Shown piece after piece: positions 1 through 6,689 of a DNA stretch of 12,256 nucleotides (positions are counted from its first letter, which is position 1; each line of letters opens with the position of its first letter). A model generated the notes under the pieces. That model did not search any database. It saw nothing but the letters and a program-made list of their open reading frames with translations, and was not told where the DNA came from. Origin of the DNA: Comamonadaceae bacterium (lineage in GTDB: Bacteria > Pseudomonadota > Gammaproteobacteria > Burkholderiales > Burkholderiaceae_C); the NCBI GenBank assembly GCA_947458305.1, contig CANGZO010000046.1:1-12256 (forward strand). The letters run 5' to 3'. Position numbers and translations under genes: made by a program.

Positions 1-2154
1 GCTTTGGTGTCGGTGGACGTGAACTCGGCCCGCGCCATCAAGGGCGGTGACATCGAAGAAACCGCCACCCGCACCAACCTGGAAGCCGCCGACGAAGTGG
101 CCCGTCAGATGCGCTTGCGCGATCTGGGTGGCCTGATCGTGATCGACTTCATCGACATGGAAGAGGCCAAGAACCGCCGCGAGGTGGAAAACCGCTTGCG
201 CGACGCGCTGCGCCAGGACCGTGCCCGCGTGCAGTTTGGCTCGATCAGCAAGTTCGGCTTGCTGGAGATGAGCCGCCAGCGCCTCAAACCCGCCCTGAGC
301 GAAGGCGCTTCGATTCCCTGCCCACGTTGCGGCGGCGCTGGCCACATCCGAGACACCGAAAGCTCGGCGCTGCAGATCCTGCGCATCATCCAGGAAGAGT
401 CCATGAAGGACAACAGCGCTGCCGTGCACGCCCAAGTGCCCGTCGAAGTCGCGTCTTTCCTGCTCAACGAAAAGCGCTCCGAGATCGCCAAGATCGAGTT
501 GCAGCAACGGATCAACGTGCTGCTGGTGCCCAACAAGTCGCTGGAAACGCCGCACTACAAGCTTGAGCGCTTGAAGCACGACGACCCGCGCCTAGACCGC
601 ATCGAAGCCAGCTACAAGATGGCCGAAGAGATTGAAGACGCCACCACCGTGACGCGCCGCTCACAAGAGCCCACCAACAAGCAGACCCCGGTCATCAAAG
701 GGGTGCTGCCCGATGCACCTGCGCCTGTGGCTCCTGTCAAAGCAGAGGCTCCAGCGCCCAAAACCAACGCCAAAATGCCTGCGCCCGCTCCGGCCCCAGT
801 GCCTGCAGCAGCGGCCAGCGGTGGCTTCTTTGGATGGTTGAAAAACTTGTTCAGCGGCACGCCTTCTGAATCTGCACCTGCAAGCACAGACAAAAAAGAA
901 GACAAGGCACGCGAGGCTCGCCGTGAGGGTGGGCGTGAAGGGGGCCGCGATGGCAACCGTGGCGATGGCCGCCGCGGTGGACGAGACGGTCGCCGTGGTG
1001 AGCGCAGCGAAGCTGCCACTGGCGAGGTTCGGGCTCCCCGCGAAGGCGGTCGCCGCAGCGAAGGACGCATCGAAAGCCGCGATAGTGAAGCAAGACCCGC
1101 ACGTGGTGAACGTGCAGAACGCGGTGAGCGCACTGAACGCGGAGAGCGCCCCGCGCGCGAGGGCCGTCGCGATGGTCGATCTGAAACCCGTGGCGAAAAC
1201 CGTGCTGAAGCTCGCAACGACACACGCGCAGAAGCCCGAGCCGATGCACCGTCAGAGCTCAACGCCGAGGGCACCGAAGTGCGCCAAGAACGTGCGCCGC
1301 GTGAGGGTCGCCGGGAACGAGGTGAGCGTGGCGGTGATGGTCGTCGTGAACGCGGCGACCGCAGCGAACGTCGCCAAGCCAATGCATCGGCCACTGAACT
1401 GAATGGTTCCGACGCAACTGCCAACACAGCGGATGCCTTGGAAAGCAACCCAGCAGCCGAAGGCGCAAACAGCACCGAGAACACCGGCGAGCGTCGTGAA
1501 CGTCGTTCACGCGACCGTTATGGCCGTGATCGACGCGAACGCAATGGTGAAACACGCCAAGACAACGCCACAGAAGAAGGCCAGGCCGACGCTGCTGCAC
1601 AGACTGACTCACCAGCGCCTGCGCAAACCGAGGAGCGACCAGCGGGCCGTTCTTACTTTGAGCGTGCACAAGCTTCAGCTGCGCCAGCGCCTTCGACAAC
1701 AGCATCGGACCCAGCACCCCAAGTGAGCCCCGAAGCTGCAACGATGGCCCCAGCCGCTGCGCCCTCCACAACGGTGGCAGCAGAGGCACCTGCCAATGCA
1801 CCTGCACCCACACCGGTCTCGGCACCTGTGAACGCCACCCCTGTTGCCACTGCAAGGACCGAGGCCCCTGCACCGACCGCAGCCACAACGACAGCAGCCC
1901 CTGCCAAAGGACTGCCGACCGTGGGCAGCTTCGATCTGCCCATCGATGCCTTGGCGCAACTCGCCCAATCGTCGGGTTTGGTTTGGGTCAACTCTGATGC
2001 TGCCAAAGTGGCGGCCGTCCAAGCGGCCATCGCGGCAGAACCCAAACCGGTGCGCGTGCCTCGCGAGCGTCCTCCAGCCGTGGTGCTCGATGAAGGCCCC
2101 TTGGTCTTGGTGGAAACGCGCAAAGACCTGAACACCTTGAAGGTGCCCTTCTGA
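1..2154 (+). CDS. rne: Ribonuclease E, 3' portion (5' end outside window)
   Basis: Single-strand endoribonuclease for mRNA decay and rRNA/tRNA processing, the usual scaffold of the degradosome at the inner membrane. The reading frame is open from base 1, so the gene is cut by the window edge. Counting GCT at 1-3 as residue 1, D6 (VDVN) and D49 (VIDFIDM) are 43 residues apart, matching the Mg-binding pair D303/D346 of E. coli RNase E. C107 and C110 (CPRCGGAGH) match the Zn-link cysteines. About 297 N-terminal residues (RNase H-like, S1 and 5'-sensor parts) are therefore missing. After the small domain (to about residue 200) comes a Pro/Ala linker and an amphipathic segment, GGFFGWLKNLFSG (from residue 274), like the membrane-targeting helix of the family. 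A disordered Arg/Glu/Gly-rich RNA-binding tract follows (about 297-515), then an Ala/Pro linker. The gene closes with an ordered-looking C-terminal segment (about 638-717) that ends DLNTLKVPF. The Zn-link and long tail favour RNase E over RNase G. Confidence 0.97.
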   Translation, partial: ALVSVDVNSARAIKGGDIEETATRTNLEAADEVARQMRLRDLGGLIVIDFIDMEEAKNRREVENRLRDALRQDRARVQFGSISKFGLLEMSRQRLKPALSEGASIPCPRCGGAGHIRDTESSALQILRIIQEESMKDNSAAVHAQVPVEVASFLLNEKRSEIAKIELQQRINVLLVPNKSLETPHYKLERLKHDDPRLDRIEASYKMAEEIEDATTVTRRSQEPTNKQTPVIKGVLPDAPAPVAPVKAEAPAPKTNAKMPAPAPAPVPAAAASGGFFGWLKNLFSGTPSESAPASTDKKEDKAREARREGGREGGRDGNRGDGRRGGRDGRRGERSEAATGEVRAPREGGRRSEGRIESRDSEARPARGERAERGERTERGERPAREGRRDGRSETRGENRAEARNDTRAEARADAPSELNAEGTEVRQERAPREGRRERGERGGDGRRERGDRSERRQANASATELNGSDATANTADALESNPAAEGANSTENTGERRERRSRDRYGRDRRERNGETRQDNATEEGQADAAAQTDSPAPAQTEERPAGRSYFERAQASAAPAPSTTASDPAPQVSPEAATMAPAAAPSTTVAAEAPANAPAPTPVSAPVNATPVATARTEAPAPTAATTTAAPAKGLPTVGSFDLPIDALAQLAQSSGLVWVNSDAAKVAAVQAAIAAEPKPVRVPRERPPAVVLDEGPLVLVETRKDLNTLKVPF

Positions 2155-2180
2155 TCAGGGTACGGGTGTTCTGAACCCAC

Positions 2181-2212
2181 AAAAAACCGGGCCTGAATGG
2201 CCCGGTTTTTTT
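2181..2212. terminator. Bidirectional rho-independent terminator between rne and hemY
   Basis: A perfect 7-bp GC stem, CCGGGCC (2187-2193) with GGCCCGG (2199-2205), encloses a TGAAT loop. It is preceded by six A (2181-2186) and followed by seven T (2206-2212). Read on the + strand it terminates rne, 26 bases after its stop. Read on the - strand, the A-tract becomes the U-tract and it can terminate the hem operon about 60 bases after the hemY stop. The rest of the 2155-2270 interval shows no further gene or clear motif. Confidence 0.93.
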
Positions 2213-2270
2213 GGCTAATCCCTTTACAAAGGCTTCAGGCTACGCACGCATCAGGCGTGGGGTTGCCCGA

Positions 2271-3566
2271 TCAAATTGCTGCGCACTGGGCAGCCTGCTT
2301 CCAGGCGGCTGCGGCCTCGGCAGCATCTTGGCGTTGCTCAGCCAGTTCGGCCAGTGCCATCCAAGCATTTCGCTGGAGCGCTGGACTCTGCAGACTCTTC
2401 GAGGCTTGACTCAACAGGCCTTGGGCTTTACCCCAGAGGCGGTGTCGCAAGCAAAGCATGCCAGCCAAGTATTGCAAATGGGCGGCTCTGGGCTGGGCCT
2501 GCTGCGCAGCCTCCAGGCGTGAAAGCCAGTCAAACGCGTCTGCGGCATCGACACCGGGCAAGCAAGCGTCAAAGGCTTGCACCACCCTGAGCAACTGGTC
2601 TGGTGACCAATTCGAACGCGCCGATTGCATGGGCCCCCACAAGTCTTGCAACCAAGAACGGGCCGTGGCTGGAGCCCCCCCTAATTTCAACCAACGCAAA
2701 ACCGCCTCAGCCGCGATTGCGGGCATCAAGCGCTGCGCTGGGGTCAAGCGCAGCCAAGTGCGCTGCAAGGCATCGGCGTCATGCGTGTGCGAAATCAACT
2801 CCAAGACCAAGCGAGACACCAAGCTTTCGGCCGCAGTTGGCGAAAACGCCTTGTGCTTGGCCAGCAATGTAGCGGTCTCCAGCGCTTGTCCAGGTTGCCC
2901 TGCCAAGCGCGAAGCCTTGAGCTGCAGACGCATGGCCACCATGCGCCGGCTCGCGGCATTTGGCAATGCTTTGAGTTGTTCCAAACTGGCAGCGGCATCC
3001 CGGTCGTCCAACAACCAGCGCGCCGATCGCAACAGAGAACCTTCCAACAAAGTTTGACCCTCGCTGCCCTGGCTTTGGGTGGCCTGGGCCAACGCCAGTT
3101 CCAGATGCTGTTGACGCTGCACTTTGTCTTGCAGGGCATGGCTGGCCTCGGCGGCCATGATGTGCGCCAAAGTCCGCAATGCGGCGGCATGCTCCAAGTG
3201 AACGCCCGCAGCCGCCAGCAAAGCCTCTTTGTTCAAAGTTTGCTCGGCCGACTTGCGGGCTCGCAAAAATCGGCCCGCCATGAAATGTCCGATCGCATCG
3301 AGCAACGCGGCGTGGCTGGCCCTTTCTTTTTGTTGCAAGCGCCAGCGCTGGGCCTTTTGGGGCAAGGAAAGAAAAGCCTCCAGTGCACGCTGGGCCAAAA
3401 TCACCAGCAAAACCACCGAAAAAACCATCAAGAACGCCAGGTTCAGAGAGATGTCCACCCTGTGCGGATAAAGAAACAAACTCACCGTGCCTTGGTTGTT
3501 TCCCGCAAGCCAAGCACCAGCAGCTGCCAAGGCGAACAAAATGATGAGCCACAAAGCTGCACGCAT
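2271..3566 (-). CDS. hemY: HemY-type membrane-anchored TPR protein
   Basis: A 431-residue inner-membrane protein of the proteobacterial HemY family (HemY_N domain followed by TPR-like helices). Its role in late haem synthesis is inferred in the literature from its constant linkage to hemC/hemD; the biochemical function is not settled. It is unrelated to the Gram-positive protoporphyrinogen oxidase also called HemY. Two hydrophobic segments at residues 4-22 and 41-60 (LNLAFLMVFSVVLLVILAQR) form a hairpin, with the short loop carrying NNQGTVSLFLYPHRVDISL, typical of HemY_N. The remainder is Ala/Leu-rich helical repeat, probably periplasmic or cytoplasmic depending on hairpin topology. ATG at 3566 is preceded by AAGG about 9-10 bases upstream, inside the end of hemX, and only six bases separate it from the hemX stop, so the two are co-translated. 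Family call is firm; function is not. Confidence 0.93.
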   Translation of the reverse strand: MRAALWLIILFALAAAGAWLAGNNQGTVSLFLYPHRVDISLNLAFLMVFSVVLLVILAQRALEAFLSLPQKAQRWRLQQKERASHAALLDAIGHFMAGRFLRARKSAEQTLNKEALLAAAGVHLEHAAALRTLAHIMAAEASHALQDKVQRQQHLELALAQATQSQGSEGQTLLEGSLLRSARWLLDDRDAAASLEQLKALPNAASRRMVAMRLQLKASRLAGQPGQALETATLLAKHKAFSPTAAESLVSRLVLELISHTHDADALQRTWLRLTPAQRLMPAIAAEAVLRWLKLGGAPATARSWLQDLWGPMQSARSNWSPDQLLRVVQAFDACLPGVDAADAFDWLSRLEAAQQAQPRAAHLQYLAGMLCLRHRLWGKAQGLLSQASKSLQSPALQRNAWMALAELAEQRQDAAEAAAAWKQAAQCAAI

Positions 3567-3572
3567 GCTGAT

Positions 3573-4634
3573 TTACCTTCCAGCCGAAGCGGTGCTGAGG
3601 GCTGTCAAAGAAGCCTCGATGCGGGGCACCTCGGCCGTTCGCACTTGTTCCGTGGTTTGCTCCAACAGCTGCAACAACTGGGTGGTGCGACGCGATTGCG
3701 GCTCGGCATAACGCCGGACCAAAATGGCCGAGGCATGAAGGTCGGCACGCACACCGTCTTTTTGACGCGCCAGCAGACCCAGACGGGCATTGAGCAGCTT
3801 GAGCTTGAGGTTTTCGCGCACGAAAAAGGCTTGCTCTGGTGACAACAAGGCGGCCTCTGGTGCGTCAATCCGGCTGACCCGCAGCAAACTCTTGAACTCA
3901 TCGCCCATTCGTGTCAAACCGGCCATCCACCAAGACATCGGCGTGGCATTGGCCATGGGTTCGGTCTGTTGGCTCAGTCGGCTTTGCTGGGACGTGGCAT
4001 CGTTGGCCAGCACCAGACCGTCAACCAAAGCGACACCTTCGTCGAGCTTGAGCATCAAGCCCGGCAAGTCAAAGCCTGGCAAGCTGTTGATGCGCTCCAG
4101 ATCTTTCTCCAAAGTGCGCGCCAGAGGCATCAAGCGCGGTTGCGCCGTGCGCTGCACCCGCTTTTGAGCCGACTGCAGCGCAGCGACCAAGGGTTCGGTG
4201 CTGCCGGTCATCAGCGCTTGCTGCTGGGCGATGCGCAGTGCCGACTCGATATCGACCAACAAATTCTCGTCGCGAGAACGCGACAGGCTTTGCATCAAGT
4301 CTTCCAGTTGGGTGCGCTGCAAGGCCACTTCAGCCAACCGTGCCTCCAAGAGCGCAACTCTGGCCGCGCTGTCTTTCACAGTTTCTTGGGCTTGTTTGGC
4401 CCACGTCTTGGCTTCCAAAGCCTGAACCCCAGAGTCGGCACTCTGACGGGCCAACTGCTCTTGAATGCGTGAGAGTTTTTGCCACAAAAAAACAGAGGAC
4501 AAAAGGGCCAGCAAGGCCAAAGTGCCCAACAAAATCACGACCCAACCAGCGCGCTGCACGGCGGGTGTTGCGCCAGAAACAAGCGGCTCGCTGGCGGGCT
4601 GGGTGTCTGGAAGGTCTGCTGAGGGGGGTGTCAT
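3573..4634 (-). CDS. hemX: HemX-type membrane protein (often misnamed uroporphyrinogen-III C-methyltransferase)
   Basis: A 353-residue bitopic membrane protein of the HemX family. Residues 1-28 are a Pro/Ser/Ala-rich cytoplasmic tail. One transmembrane helix spans about 30-51 (WVVILLGTLALLALLSSVFL). A long heptad-like helix rich in Gln/Glu/Ala/Arg then runs to about residue 125 and is probably a coiled coil, followed by a helical C-terminal domain with the family pattern LLVDIESALRIAQQQALMTG. No SAM-binding methyltransferase motif is visible, so the common database name uroporphyrinogen-III methyltransferase should not be taken as an activity. The start ATG overlaps the hemD stop in an ATGA arrangement (4631-4634), indicating translational coupling. 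Its position between hemD and hemY suggests it helps organise the pathway at the membrane; this is inference. Confidence 0.93.
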   Translation of the reverse strand: MTPPSADLPDTQPASEPLVSGATPAVQRAGWVVILLGTLALLALLSSVFLWQKLSRIQEQLARQSADSGVQALEAKTWAKQAQETVKDSAARVALLEARLAEVALQRTQLEDLMQSLSRSRDENLLVDIESALRIAQQQALMTGSTEPLVAALQSAQKRVQRTAQPRLMPLARTLEKDLERINSLPGFDLPGLMLKLDEGVALVDGLVLANDATSQQSRLSQQTEPMANATPMSWWMAGLTRMGDEFKSLLRVSRIDAPEAALLSPEQAFFVRENLKLKLLNARLGLLARQKDGVRADLHASAILVRRYAEPQSRRTTQLLQLLEQTTEQVRTAEVPRIEASLTALSTASAGR

Positions 4635-5479
4635 GCCAAGGATTTTATAGACTGCGCCTGCGCCTTCAGCTCTGCCGGAACCAAATCAACACACGACCAG
4701 CCCGATTGCTTCAATCGGAGGGCAATGCGCGGGTGGGTGGCCAAGGCTTTGGCCCGATCCAGATTCAACTCCGGGCAGGCCTGCAGCAGGTGCTGCGCTG
4801 CCTCTGAACTGCTGAACAACCACCGGCTGCCGTCGCTCATGGCTTGTCTTGCCCGATTTTGTTGCACCTCGCTGAGGCGGGGAGCACGGCGCACATACGC
4901 CACCGTCTGCAGCACCTGAATGCCCGCTGATGCCATCTGCAAGGCCAGCCAGTCACGCCCAGCCATCTGGCCATACGCGTCGGCACCGCGCACGATCAAC
5001 ACCACCGCTTGAGCCTGCACAGCGGTCTTGGCGCCTGCCAAGTCAATGGCCTGGCTTGCGCCGATCACGCGAGGGGCAACCAAGTCCCACAAGGCTTCCG
5101 AGTCAAATTGCGGCGCGCTCTCATCAGGGGAGTCGATCAACTCAGCTGGCCAGCCCTCCGCCAGCAAAGCCGCCCTGGTACCCGGCCCCGTCGACCAAGC
5201 TCGGCATGGTTGAATCAGCAAGCCAGCCGGTCGCGCTGCCATGAAGTGACGCACAGCGTTGGCACTGACGAACATCACCGCCAAATACTGGGGCACGGCT
5301 TGCCAAGCGCTCGTCAAGGGCGACGGGTCTTGCAAACCGGCAATTTCAATCAAGGGCAGCGGTTCACTGGGCACGCCCAAGGCCTGCAAAGCATGAACCC
5401 ATGCTTGCGCTTCACGCTCAGGGCGGGTGACGATCACCCGTGGGGCATCTTCCGAAGCTGTCAAGGGGGCCTGCGCCAT
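4631..5479 (-). CDS. hemD: Uroporphyrinogen-III synthase
   Basis: Cyclises hydroxymethylbilane to uroporphyrinogen III with inversion of ring D, the branch-point precursor of haem, sirohaem and cobalamin; cytosolic. The 282-residue product shows the divergent but recognisable family layout: an N-terminal strand VIVTRPEREAQAW, MFVSANAVRHFMA (first domain), STGPGTRAALLAEG, then VLIVRGADAYGQMAGRDWL and a terminal WLFSSSEAAQHLLQ, where two alternating domains are expected. Two starts are possible. ATG at 5479 lies 14 bases after the hemC stop. A TTG at 5497 overlaps that stop as TTGA and would add MRPSAD before the ATG residue. I chose ATG because TTG is rare and the extra residues carry no recognisable motif, but GGAG lies just upstream of the TTG, so the longer form is not excluded. 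The gene follows hemC directly and overlaps hemX by 4 bp. Confidence 0.93.
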   Translation of the reverse strand: MAQAPLTASEDAPRVIVTRPEREAQAWVHALQALGVPSEPLPLIEIAGLQDPSPLTSAWQAVPQYLAVMFVSANAVRHFMAARPAGLLIQPCRAWSTGPGTRAALLAEGWPAELIDSPDESAPQFDSEALWDLVAPRVIGASQAIDLAGAKTAVQAQAVVLIVRGADAYGQMAGRDWLALQMASAGIQVLQTVAYVRRAPRLSEVQQNRARQAMSDGSRWLFSSSEAAQHLLQACPELNLDRAKALATHPRIALRLKQSGWSCVDLVPAELKAQAQSIKSLA

Positions 5480-5493
5480 GTCAGCGCTCGGCC

Positions 5494-6411
5494 TCAATGC
5501 GCTCCGCCGTCGCGCAAAGCTTGCGCCACGCTCAGGCCCAGCGCCTCAGCGGCCTGCAGGCCATCGGTGCTGGCTTGCGCATCGGCCGTGACCAAGGTGG
5601 TCGCGCCCTCCGGGTCGCCCCAGGCCGCTTGCAGCTTGAGCACCCCGCCCTCGATGGTCGCGTGCGCGGCCAAAGGCATGGAGCAGCTGCCGCCCATGGC
5701 GCGGCTCACCGCGCGCTCGGCCGCCACGCGCCGCCAAGATGGCGCATCGGCCAGCTGCGCCAGCAGGGCGCGCAAATCGGCCCGGTCACTGCGGATTTCA
5801 ATGCCCAAAGCGCCCTGCCCTGCAGCGGGCAGCATTTGATCGGTTTCAAAAATATGGCGAATCCGCTCGCTCATCTCCAGACGCTTGAGGCCCGCTGCCG
5901 CCAGCACTATGCCCGCATACTGGCCTTCGTCGAGTTTGCGCAGGCGCGTGTCCAAGTTGCCGCGCAGGGGCTCGATCTTCAAGTCGGGGCGCAGGGCCCG
6001 CAGCAGCACCGTGCGGCGCAGGCTCGATGTACCCACCACCGCGCCTGGCGGCAAGTCTTCCAGGCGGGCATATTGCGACGACACCCAAGCATCGCGGGGA
6101 TCTTCACGCTCCATCACGCAGGCCAGCTCAAAGCCCTCGGGCATGTCCATGGGCACGTCTTTGAGCGAGTGCACCGCGATGTCGGCGTGACCCTCTTGCA
6201 GCGCCACCTCCAACTCCTTGACGAACAAGCCCTTGCCGCCCACTTTGGACAAGCTGCGATCCAAAATCTGGTCGCCCTGGGTCGTCATGCCCAACAACTT
6301 GACCGTGCAGCCCAGCCCCTCGAGCAAGGATTTGACATGTTCGGCTTGCCACAAAGCCAAACGGCTCTCACGGGTGGCGATGACGATAGAGGGTTGAGTG
6401 GTCTCGGTCAC
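5494..6411 (-). CDS. hemC: Porphobilinogen deaminase (hydroxymethylbilane synthase)
   Basis: Condenses four porphobilinogen molecules into hydroxymethylbilane, using a covalently bound dipyrromethane cofactor; cytosolic. From the chosen start the product is 305 residues, normal for the family. It contains IATRESRLALWQ near the N-terminus, catalytic D85 in HSLKDVP (E. coli D84), GTSSLRR and LRGNLDTRLRKLD in the arginine-rich active site, and cofactor cysteine C243 in GGSCSMPLAAH (E. coli C242). I chose GTG at 6411, giving MTETTQPSIVIATRES, because AGGAA lies about seven bases upstream and the product then begins like other HemC proteins. A TTG at 6447 would extend it by 12 residues (MDGIKIFFRNPA) that overlap that ribosome site and look non-coding. 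It is first gene of the hemCDXY operon. Its upstream region faces a ppc remnant on the opposite strand. Confidence 0.97.
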   Translation of the reverse strand: MTETTQPSIVIATRESRLALWQAEHVKSLLEGLGCTVKLLGMTTQGDQILDRSLSKVGGKGLFVKELEVALQEGHADIAVHSLKDVPMDMPEGFELACVMEREDPRDAWVSSQYARLEDLPPGAVVGTSSLRRTVLLRALRPDLKIEPLRGNLDTRLRKLDEGQYAGIVLAAAGLKRLEMSERIRHIFETDQMLPAAGQGALGIEIRSDRADLRALLAQLADAPSWRRVAAERAVSRAMGGSCSMPLAAHATIEGGVLKLQAAWGDPEGATTLVTADAQASTDGLQAAEALGLSVAQALRDGGAH

Positions 6412-6505
6412 AGCAGGGTTCCTGAAAAAAATTTTGATCCCATCCAAATGAAATCAAGGGGGTCATTTGTCTCTTCTGGCGATGCTAGCATGATGTCAAG
6501 GGAAA

Positions 6506-6628
6506 TTGACACCCCTGCAGCTTGAGTTGATCCGGCGTTATCGCCAAGGCAAGGCCGACGAGCCTGTGCAGCGCGCTATCCACATCCCGATCCAAGGGAT
6601 CGCGGCGGAACTGCGCCATACAGGCTGA
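6506..6628 (+). pseudogene. ppc: Decayed C-terminal remnant of phosphoenolpyruvate carboxylase
   Basis: Translating + strand from 6506 gives 40 codons and a TGA at 6626-6628. The peptide begins LTPLQLELIRRYRQG and ends IQGIAAELRHTG. PEP carboxylases end in a highly conserved stretch, known in E. coli as a DPLNVLQAELL-type helix followed by IAGIAAGMRNTG and stop. The match covers the helix, the spacing and the exact stop position, which is hard to get by chance. Key residues have changed: the near-invariant RNTG is RHTG (that Asn corresponds to E. coli N881, which I recall as a ligand of the inhibitor aspartate), AAG is AAE, and the helix looks about three residues short. The frame is closed upstream by TGA at 6491-6493 and there is no room for the roughly 900-residue body before hemC. 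I infer that ppc once lay here and was deleted, leaving its 3' tip. Confidence 0.75.
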
Positions 6629-6650
6629 ACATTTGGATTCGCCGTCGGTT

Positions 6651-6680
6651 TTAGGGCTGCGGCTTGCCGCCCGATAAAAT
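6651..6680 (+). promoter_or_regulatory. Putative argH promoter very close to the start codon
   Basis: TAAAAT at 6675-6680 is a good -10 match, and a weak TTAGGG at 6651-6656 lies 18 bases upstream as the only candidate -35. The -10 ends nine bases before the argH ATG (6690), so transcription would begin only a few bases from the start codon. No Shine-Dalgarno sequence is present in CCCCCACCT, which fits a leaderless or nearly leaderless mRNA. A GCGG-CTTG-CCGC inverted repeat lies in the spacer. The -35 is poor, so this is a suggestion only. Confidence 0.35.
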
Positions 6681-6689
6681 CCCCCACCT

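Noticed and set aside
612..1484. Long - strand open frame (290 codons) opposite rne
   Set aside because: It is rich in Ser/Arg/Pro repeats that mirror the Arg/Glu/Gly codons of the RNase E tail; no domain or ribosome site.
2781..3842. Long + strand open frame (353 codons) opposite hemY and hemX
   Set aside because: Gln/Arg/Leu-rich shadow of two well-supported genes; no start signal.
3573..4634. Calling hemX a uroporphyrinogen-III methyltransferase
   Set aside because: No SAM-binding or CysG-type methyltransferase motifs; the protein is a single-pass membrane protein with a coiled coil.
6471..6499. Consensus TTGACA (- strand, 6499-6494) as a hemC promoter, with a nearby ATGCTAGCAT palindrome
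   Set aside because: At 17 bases the -10 would be GAAGAG, a poor match; a second set (TTGATT with CAAAAT) has only 15-base spacing. A hemC promoter must lie here, but I cannot choose it.
5440..6525. Long + strand open frame (361 codons) opposite hemC and the hemD start
   Set aside because: Shadow of hemC, which has every family motif on the other strand; the shadow product is Gln/His/Ala-rich with no recognisable fold.
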